Below, one piece after another: positions 58,190 through 64,000 of a DNA stretch of 64,000 nt. Under the pieces are notes generated by a model, which saw only the letters and a program-made list of their open reading frames with translations, made no database searches and was not told where the DNA came from. The translations under genes and the position numbers were made by a program. How positions within the stretch are numbered: position 1 is the stretch's first letter; the number at the start of each line of letters is the position of its first letter. The stretch covers positions 124,001 to 188,000 of the forward strand of contig NZ_CP048882.1 in assembly GCF_015910445.1 (NCBI RefSeq), in the 5' to 3' direction. The DNA is from Streptomyces bathyalis. GTDB taxonomy: Bacteria; Actinomycetota; Actinomycetes; Streptomycetales; Streptomycetaceae.

Positions 58190-59346
58190 CCACGCCCACC
58201 GGCATACACATCGTGTGGGACTGGAACGGCACCCTCAAGGACGACGTCACCGACCTGACCGGCGCCCTCAACGCCGCCATGACCGTACTGGGCGCCCCGC
58301 CGCTCACTACCGAGACCTACCGGGCCCAACACCGCCTGCCGATCCGCGACTTCTACGCCGACCTGCTCGGCCGGCCCCTCACCGACACCGAATGGGCCGC
58401 CGCAGAGATCGCCTGGAGCCGTCACATGGCGCAGCGCACTCCCACACTCCGGCACGGCGCGAAGCAGCTGCTGGAAGCGGTCCGGGCGCAGGGGCACACC
58501 CAGTCCCTGCTCTCTTTGGCCTCGCATGCCACCGTGCACGACGAAGTCGCCGCCCTGAACCTGGGCAGCCACTTCGTCAGTATCGACGGCAGGCGCACCA
58601 GCACGATCACCGGCAAGACCGGCGCGCTGGCCGAGCATCTCTTCGCGCTCGTCCCCACCGTCGATCCGGAGCGGGTGCTGGTGATCGGAGACACCCTCGA
58701 TGACGCCCACGCTGCCCGAACCTGCGGCGCGCATCCTGTGCTGGTCACCGGCGGACTGCAAACCACCGACCAGCTGCACCAAGCAGGAGTACCGGTCGCC
58801 GAAAGTCTCGAGGCGGCGGTCCAGGTGGGCCTGGCCGTCATTGACCCCGATGCCCGAGCGCTCCACCACGACGGTGCCGGGGAGCTTGCTCCTCTACCGG
58901 ACCACCGCCACGTCGACACCACCTGGTGGCGCACGCTATGGCACCGCCACGCGCATGTGACCATCCCGCTACGCCGGCGGGGACTGGTCTGCGACGTGGA
59001 GTTCGGGAACAACGACTACCTCATCCACGCGCGGCTCCCCGGCAACGGCGTGCTGATCATCGGCCCGCAAGAGGACCCGCCCAACCTCACCCCCGGCCGG
59101 CCCGAGGGATGGCTCGTCACCCTCGAACACCCCGACCAGATCCAGGACGTCGTCTACGACTCCCGCCCCGGCGGCCCGCACCAACGGCACGGGCCCGACA
59201 TCGCCCCCCTCCTCCAGGCGATCGACGTCCGCCTCACCAACCTCGGCCTCCTCTCCAACCCCCCGCGCACGCCCACCGCCACCTCGGGCATGCCACTGCC
59301 GCCGGGCGCCGGACCGCTGGAACCAGGCCGCAACCACCGCCGCTGA
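58186..59346 (+). CDS. HAD-superfamily hydrolase with extra C-terminal domain
   Basis: 386 residues. The N-terminal ~225 form a HAD hydrolase: HIVWDWNGTLKDD (motif I as D-x-N-G-T, with Asn where most members have Asp), SLLSLASHATVHDEV (motif II Ser), and RVLVIGDTLDDAHAARTCGA (motif IV, DD). It resembles phosphoglycolate phosphatases. The C-terminal ~150 residues (HRHVDTTWWRTLWHRHAHVT, then LVCDVEFGNNDYLIHARLPG) are of unknown type. The changed motif I may alter activity. It is coupled by overlap to 57737. Confidence 0.8.
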   Translation: MTTPTGIHIVWDWNGTLKDDVTDLTGALNAAMTVLGAPPLTTETYRAQHRLPIRDFYADLLGRPLTDTEWAAAEIAWSRHMAQRTPTLRHGAKQLLEAVRAQGHTQSLLSLASHATVHDEVAALNLGSHFVSIDGRRTSTITGKTGALAEHLFALVPTVDPERVLVIGDTLDDAHAARTCGAHPVLVTGGLQTTDQLHQAGVPVAESLEAAVQVGLAVIDPDARALHHDGAGELAPLPDHRHVDTTWWRTLWHRHAHVTIPLRRRGLVCDVEFGNNDYLIHARLPGNGVLIIGPQEDPPNLTPGRPEGWLVTLEHPDQIQDVVYDSRPGGPHQRHGPDIAPLLQAIDVRLTNLGLLSNPPRTPTATSGMPLPPGAGPLEPGRNHRR

Positions 59347-59369
59347 CCAGGACACGGAGACCCCCACCC

Positions 59370-59807
59370 GTGGACCCACCCCACTTCCACTTCGGCTTCC
59401 ACGCCGAGTACGACTTCGTCGCCAAGGCCACCACGAACATCTCCCCGCACCTGGCCGAGTGGTACCTGACCCGCGAACAGTTCCAACAGCTCCCAGGAAC
59501 ACCGGGCCTGTACCGGCTCCGAGTTCCGGAACAGGACGGCAGACGCCGCGCCCAGCAGGCCGTGAAGGACCTGCGCGCGCATGGCTTCACCGTGCACACC
59601 GACCTCGCGCTCGACCCCGCGGCCCGACAGCCCGTCATGTTGACCGAGCGACGCAACCGGCGTGCCGAGGCCTCCTCCGTCCGCTCACCACAGCAGAGTC
59701 CTGCACTGACCTTCACCAGGCCGGCGTCGGAAGCCGCTTCCTTCGCGCGCCCCCCGCTGCGGGCACCCGCCAGGCCCGGCACGTCCCCGTCCCGTCGGCG
59801 CAGCTGA
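59370..59807 (+). CDS. Hypothetical protein, 145 aa
   Basis: GTG 59370 follows an ACACGGAGA site. It starts VDPPHFHFGFHAEYDFVAKA; the core (WYLTREQFQQLPGTPGLYRL, then RRRAQQAVKDLRAHGFTVHT) is alpha-beta, followed by a Ser/Arg/Pro tail. The stop overlaps an ATG at 59807 (TGATG), consistent with the coupled style of this operon. Family not known. Confidence 0.65.
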   Translation: MDPPHFHFGFHAEYDFVAKATTNISPHLAEWYLTREQFQQLPGTPGLYRLRVPEQDGRRRAQQAVKDLRAHGFTVHTDLALDPAARQPVMLTERRNRRAEASSVRSPQQSPALTFTRPASEAASFARPPLRAPARPGTSPSRRRS

Positions 59808-59924
59808 TGAACGAGCGGCCCCGCCCTGCCGCCACAGCCGAAGGCCCGGCGGCCCGCCCTACGCCCTACTTCGGAGTTCTCGATCTCTGACACCACTCCC
59901 GAACCGGCCGACCTTGTCGCGCAA

Positions 59925-60497
59925 TTGCGCGGCTGGGCGGTGCGGTACTCAGTCATCCATCTGCGGTGCGTGAACGCGCTCGCCGGCCTGCGCGATACGC
60001 GCGGCACCATCACCAACGCTGTCGCCGCCCGTCAGGCCGTCGCCGAACGCGACCGCGAGGCCGCCCAGGAGTTTTGCGAGCGGCTCCTGCCCCACGCCGA
60101 AACGCTCCTCTCCCACGCCCGTACCGCACTGGCGGGCCTGCCGCCCGCCAGGCACCTGCCTGCCTGGAAGCTCCTGCTGGACGATGTCGACCACGCCACC
60201 GCCCGCATCCGCCAACTCCTCGACGACCAGTCGGCCCACAGCCATGAGGATTCGCTCGGCGCGCGGGATGCCGCGCTGTGGCCGTATGTGACGACCTGGG
60301 CCAAGCCCCCGGTTGCTCACCGACCTTCTCGAACAGCACCGCGGGGAGGTCACCGAACCGCCCGCCTTGTCAGAGTCCGAGCGGCAGCAGTGGACACAGG
60401 TGGCCCGAGAAGCCCGTGCCCGAGGCGGACTGGAGCCGTTCGAGAGCTGGTACGACGCCACCGGAGATCTGATCACCCTGGCCTACCTCGACGATGA
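59925..60497 (+). CDS. 5' part of a hypothetical gene, probably frameshifted into the next ORF
   Basis: The frame reads LRGWAVRYSVIHLRCVNALA, then AAQEFCERLLPHAETLLSHA and WKLLLDDVDHATARIRQLLD, up to ARDAALWPYVTTWAKP near 60306, after which the composition becomes arginine-rich and non-protein-like. The sense resumes in the next frame as RLLTDLLEQHRGEV. Deleting one C from CCCCC (60306-60310) joins the two. TTG 59925 is the longest start in frame; the ORF starting at ATG 59807 (27 codons, overlapping the preceding stop) may be the original start with an extra shift. Confidence 0.45.
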   Translation: MRGWAVRYSVIHLRCVNALAGLRDTRGTITNAVAARQAVAERDREAAQEFCERLLPHAETLLSHARTALAGLPPARHLPAWKLLLDDVDHATARIRQLLDDQSAHSHEDSLGARDAALWPYVTTWAKPPVAHRPSRTAPRGGHRTARLVRVRAAAVDTGGPRSPCPRRTGAVRELVRRHRRSDHPGLPRR

Positions 60498-61080
60498 AGC
60501 CGCCACGGTCCTCGCGATGTCCGGCGACCTCGATGGCCCCGGCATGTACGTGATCGGGCACTTCAGCGACAGCAACGAAGACGAAGCCGGCCGGACCGCT
60601 CCCCCACCGGTCCCGCCCGGTGTGCTGCGCCCAGAGGTCTCCCGCTACGACGAGCACGTCCACGCCCCGGAGACCACACTCCAGGCCTTCACCCAGGACG
60701 TCATCGAAGCCCGCCACAGCGGGGAAGTCGCCGAAGCCCTCCTCACCGCCACCGAGGCCTCCGGGAGCACGCGCGGCCCGCTGCCCCGGCTGAGCGAATT
60801 CGTCGCCACCTGCGCCGAGTTCTCCGACGCCCTGGAGACCAGACAGGGCCAGCAGACCGCCGCACGACTGCGCATGATCGCCACCCAGATCAACCTGCTC
60901 ACCCAAGACCTGCGCACCGCCGGCAACGTGCTGGACGCAGCCGGGGGCGTACTGCCACCGCACCGCACACCCCACCCCCGCCACCTGCCCCCGGCACCCG
61001 GACCCACCCTGAATACACAGCGGCCCGCCGCCGGCATACCCGCCACCACACCGGCACCCGCAACGACACCCCGTCGATAG
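60313..61080 (+). CDS. 3' part of the same hypothetical gene, 255 aa
   Basis: It opens LLTDLLEQHRGEVTEPPALS and has YDATGDLITLAYLDDEAATV and MYVIGHFSDSNEDEAG, then a helical C-terminal unit (LSEFVATCAEFSDALETRQG, then LRMIATQINLLTQDLRTA) related to the 57271/57737 family, and a Pro/Thr tail. If the 60306-60310 C-run indel is an artefact, the protein is about 380-420 residues with a paralogue-like module at its C-terminus. Otherwise it is a separate ORF from TTG 60313 with no ribosome site. Confidence 0.55.
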   Translation: MLTDLLEQHRGEVTEPPALSESERQQWTQVAREARARGGLEPFESWYDATGDLITLAYLDDEAATVLAMSGDLDGPGMYVIGHFSDSNEDEAGRTAPPPVPPGVLRPEVSRYDEHVHAPETTLQAFTQDVIEARHSGEVAEALLTATEASGSTRGPLPRLSEFVATCAEFSDALETRQGQQTAARLRMIATQINLLTQDLRTAGNVLDAAGGVLPPHRTPHPRHLPPAPGPTLNTQRPAAGIPATTPAPATTPRR

Positions 61081-61198
61081 GCGCAGCTCCGTCTCTCAAC
61101 GCTCCGCGCGGAGCGCCGAGTTCACCGCCACGGCACCTGCACGTCCTGCCTGGCGAGGGGATGCGCTGACCGCTCACTTCAACCGAAAGCCACCGTCC

Positions 61199-62413
61199 TT
61201 GCCCCTCCGTCACCACATGCACGGCCCGCCGACCGAAGCTTCTCCGAGCAGCTACCGGGCAGTCCTTGGCTCCCCGCACGTGGCCCGGCTGCTGATCGGA
61301 ACGCTGGTCGGCCGCATGCCCTGCGGCATGGTTCCCCTCGCCATCCTCCTGCTGGTGCAGGACCGCCAGGCTCCACTCGCTCTGGGCGGAGTGCTGTGCG
61401 CGGTCTACGGCCTGGCCTACGCCCTCTCCCAGCCACTGCTCGGGCGCATGGTGGACCGGCGCGGCCAGACCCGCGTGATCACCACCGTCACCACCATCTC
61501 GACAACCGCCCTGTTGGCGCTGCCGCTCACCGACCCGGCCAGACAGCCGCTGCAGATGACCGCCCTGGTCCTGATCGCGGGCCTGTGCACGCCGCCGCTG
61601 GAGGCCGGCCTGCGTACGTTGTGGCCCAGCGTGCTGCCCGACCCGGTACCACGGCACACCGCGCTGACCCTGGACACCTCCACCCAAGGCCTCGTCTACA
61701 TCCTCGGCCCGCCCCTGACCGCGACCCTCCACGCCGCCGCCGGACCGCAGTTGACGCTCACCGCGACAGCGGCACTCGGCGCGATCGGCGCACTCCTCGT
61801 CCTAACCGCGACGCCCTCCCGCAGCTGGCGGCCCGCACCCCGGCGCACCGATCCGGCCGGGCCGTTGCGAAGTCCCGGTCTGCGCACACTGTTCACCGCG
61901 CTGGCCGGTGCCGGGACCGCGATCGGCGCGCTGAACGTCCTGGCAGTCGGCGCTGCCGAGCGCCATGACGCCTCATGGCTGGCCGGGACGCTGCCCGCAG
62001 CCCTTCCGGCCGGCACCCTCCTCGGCGGCCTCCTCTACGCCTGCCGCACCTGGCCCGGCTCCACCCCCGCTCATCTGGCCGCGGGCGCCGCCGGTTTCGC
62101 GATCGGCTGGTGGCCGCTGCTGGCCGATCCCGGACCGACTGCGGCAGTGCTTCTGGTCGCCGTTCCAGGGGTGTTCCTGGCGCCGCTGCTGACCTCCTCC
62201 TTCCACGCCGTGCACACCCTCGCCCCGCCGGGCACGACCACCGAAGCGTCCGCATGGCTCATCGCCGCCATCGGCATCGGCCAGGCCGCCGGCACCGCCC
62301 TGGCCGGACTCACCACCAACAGCGGGCCCTTGGCCATCGCGGCACTCCCCGCCGCCGGCGCCGCAGCCGCCTTCGCGCTTCTTCGCACCGGCCGCCGCCT
62401 GCTGACGGCCTGA
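61199..62413 (+). CDS. Major facilitator superfamily (MFS) transporter
   Basis: 404 residues with ~12 predicted membrane helices. After SPHVARLLIGTLVGRMPCGM, the loop RMVDRRGQTRVIT matches the MFS G-x-x-x-D-R-x-G-R-R signature (between helices 2 and 3). Helix 7-12 half: FTALAGAGTAIGALNVLAVG to IGIGQAAGTALAGLTTNSGP. It could export drugs or metabolites. The start is TTG 61199 (ATG 61217 possible). The gap to the preceding gene holds a 15-nt repeat also found upstream of 55719. Confidence 0.85.
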   Translation: MPLRHHMHGPPTEASPSSYRAVLGSPHVARLLIGTLVGRMPCGMVPLAILLLVQDRQAPLALGGVLCAVYGLAYALSQPLLGRMVDRRGQTRVITTVTTISTTALLALPLTDPARQPLQMTALVLIAGLCTPPLEAGLRTLWPSVLPDPVPRHTALTLDTSTQGLVYILGPPLTATLHAAAGPQLTLTATAALGAIGALLVLTATPSRSWRPAPRRTDPAGPLRSPGLRTLFTALAGAGTAIGALNVLAVGAAERHDASWLAGTLPAALPAGTLLGGLLYACRTWPGSTPAHLAAGAAGFAIGWWPLLADPGPTAAVLLVAVPGVFLAPLLTSSFHAVHTLAPPGTTTEASAWLIAAIGIGQAAGTALAGLTTNSGPLAIAALPAAGAAAAFALLRTGRRLLTA

Positions 62414-62692
62414 GCCCCGGGGTGTCCAGACACGCGTCCCTGATTCCGATCCCGACTCCCTCTGCAAGGAGGCCTCTACATGGCTGTTGTTGGTGCACCC
62501 GGCTATCAGAACGTGGGGAAAGGCGAGTCAGGTAGCTGCGGGGCGGTGAGGCCCGCCCTGGAGCATGTCGGCAGTCATTGCCCATCGTTCGTGGTCCAGC
62601 CACGCACCGTTGATGTGCTGGAAGCTCCGGGCCCGCCTCGCCTTCGCCCAACACCCCACCGCTTTCCCGCCACCACCGATAGGAGGTCCGCC

Positions 62693-63051
62693 TTGCCCGA
62701 AGCACCAGCAGAGCCGTTCATGACGATCCGGCACACCCTCACCGGCGAGATCACCACCACCGGCTACAACGCCGCCGCCCGGCGGATCCTGCTCCAGGCC
62801 GGCTTCGAAGAGACGCCAGGCTGCGCCTGCAGAGCGACGGAGCCCGGTACGGAGCGGACGCACGGGCCTGCTCGGCAGCCAGCGAGCTGCTCGTCGCCGG
62901 CCATCCCGTGCACCTGGACCGAGCCCTCGGTCGGCCGGTGAGCGCCGACGGTACGCCCCGGTTGGCCCGGTCGCCGATGTCGGCACAGTCCGTGATCCGC
63001 TCCGAGAGCGGCCAGCCTCTCCAGCGCATCGCCGAATGGGCCTCGTTTTGA
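62693..63051 (+). pseudogene. Short hypothetical protein, frameshifted
   Basis: TTG 62693 has a strong ATAGGAGG site. The first frame (LPEAPAEPFMTIRHTLTGEI, then NAAARRILLQAGFEETPG) changes near 62820 to the frame reading LRLQSDGARYGADARACSAA then SELLVAGHPVHLDRALGRPV, ending QPLQRIAEWASF. Adding one G (CCAGG to CCAGGG) gives one continuous protein of about 119 residues, like short phage or plasmid proteins of Streptomyces. The stop overlaps the next start (TTGA). Confidence 0.6.
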
Positions 63052-64000
63052 CCACACCCGGAACGCCTACCAGTCCAGCGCGCACCAAGGGCGGCGAACT
63101 ACGGGCCAAGGTGGCCCGACTGCTGGCCGACCGGCCGGCGGACACGCTCACCATCGGGGACATGGCCAGGCAGCTGGGCCACTCCCACGGCGCCGTCCGC
63201 AACGCCGCCCTCACCCTGGTGCGACGCGGCGAGGCCGACCAAGGCGGAACAGGACAACCGGAGTTCCGCGCGAACGCGAAAACCGCCGCAGCCGCGCAGA
63301 CCGCTGTGATCAGCCCACCGGGCACCCACTCTCCCCGCGCCCAGGCGGCCACGGCCCGCACGACCATTCCCGCAGCAGCCACGCCCAGGCAGACCGGCAC
63401 GATCCGCCGCGCGGGGGGCCAGGTCTACCACCCCCGGGAGCTGGCCGATCTGCCCGACGTCGAGGCGTTGAATCGCTTGCGCGACGCCGACGTGCCGGTG
63501 CTGCTCTACGGCCCTCCGGGCACCGGCAAGACGAGTCTGGTCGAGGCGGCGTTCCGGACCTGCTCACCGTCGCCGGTGACGGCGACACCACGGTCGGCGA
63601 CTTGATCGGCGAGTACACACAGGACGACGCGGGAGCCTACGTCTTCCAGTACGGTCCGCTGGTCACCGCGATGACCGAGGGCCGCGCCCTGCTGATCGAC
63701 GATGCCACCTTGATCTCACCGAAGGTCCTGGCGGCGCTGTATCCCGCGATGGACGGGCGCAGGCAGATCCAGGTCAAGGCCCACAAGGGCGAGACCATCA
63801 AGGCCGAGCCGGGCTTCTACGTGGTGGCGGGCCACAATCCCGGCGTCCACGGGGCGGTTTTGACGGAGGCGCTCGCGAGCCGGTTCAGCGTGCAAATCCA
63901 GATCGGCACGGACTATGACCTCGCCCTGGCGCTGAGGATCGATGCCCGGGTGGTCCGGGTCGCCCGACACCTCGCCCGCCAAGTCGAACTCGGCGAGCTG
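63048..64000 (+). pseudogene. AAA ATPase of MoxR/CobS type, frameshifted and cut by the window end
   Basis: Starting at TTG 63048, residues ~10-70 form a winged helix (KVARLLADRPADTLTIGDMA then RQLGHSHGAVRNAALTLVRR). A Pro/Ala linker and VPVLLYGPPGTGKTSLVEAA (Walker A) follow. After EAAF the frame is lost; adding one C in TTCCGG (63554) restores PDLLTVAGDGDTTVGDLIGE, then GRALLIDDATLISPKVLAAL (Walker B) and FYVVAGHNPGVHGAVLTEAL (sensor), continuing to the window edge. The class works with von Willebrand-domain partners in plasmid contexts. The partner would lie beyond 64000. Confidence 0.65.

Noticed and set aside
1..64000. tRNA, rRNA or attachment site
   Set aside because: No cloverleaf or rRNA-like sequence was evident by eye and no tRNA-end duplication could be identified; a tRNA scan would be needed to be certain.
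1..64000. Linear-plasmid telomere with stacked palindromes, or tap/tpg genes
   Set aside because: The individual palindromes seen (24268, 37091, 16436) are isolated and follow genes, so they fit terminators, and no terminal-protein gene was recognised.

Overview
The base composition (very high G+C, strong third-position GC bias), GTG/TTG starts, WhiB and HATPase anti-sigma-type proteins, and DUF317, DUF2637 and DUF4913 proteins point to a Streptomyces or close relative. The window looks like an accessory replicon or integrated conjugative element (a large plasmid is my best reading), because a replication module, a relaxase module and a type IV secretion-like (T4SS) cluster lie within 55 kb. 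I saw no rRNA, tRNA or CRISPR array.

Layout. 1-8.1 kb: regulators and small hypotheticals (HATPase protein with small downstream ORFs, HTH/TPR regulator plus GNAT, XRE regulator, PucR-like regulator) and an IS21 helper remnant. 8.1-13.5 kb: a non-coding iteron-like array, then a tightly overlapping operon with a DnaD-like initiator, DnaC-like loader, WhiB and DUF2637 membrane protein. 13.5-16.1 kb: MobC-like accessory protein, hairpin (oriT candidate) and MobA-like relaxase. 16.4-26 kb: cargo (secreted beta-helix protein, MBL hydrolase, SDR, MarR with operator, LysE exporter, lipoprotein, regulators) with several broken genes. 26.7-32.1 kb: an intact imuA-like/imuB/dnaE2 mutasome cassette behind a LexA-like box. 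32-35.5 kb: broken pentapeptide and hypothetical genes and a secreted ricin-B-like lectin. 35.5-47.2 kb: a long minus-strand block (two DUF317 proteins, two tandem HxlR-like regulators, several unknowns, GNAT, RelE-like toxin, DUF4913, DNA methyltransferase); units of this block share a dyad motif, ATCCCCGGTT-N5-AACCGGGGAT. 47.7-56.9 kb: T4SS-like cluster (NlpC/P60 transglycosylase, VirB2-, VirB8- and VirB6/TrbL-like membrane proteins, SCO6880-like protein, VirB4-like ATPase). 57-64 kb: a plus-strand run of plasmid hypotheticals, a HAD hydrolase, an MFS transporter and an AAA ATPase running off the window.

Working model: the relaxosome genes at 13.7-16.1 kb would nick and pilot DNA into the T4SS-like channel at 47.7-56 kb; the 9-13 kb operon would replicate it; the minus-strand block looks like a co-regulated maintenance/control region. 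At least seven genes are interrupted by single-base shifts, most at short G or C runs, so some apparent pseudogenes may be assembly indels rather than biology.
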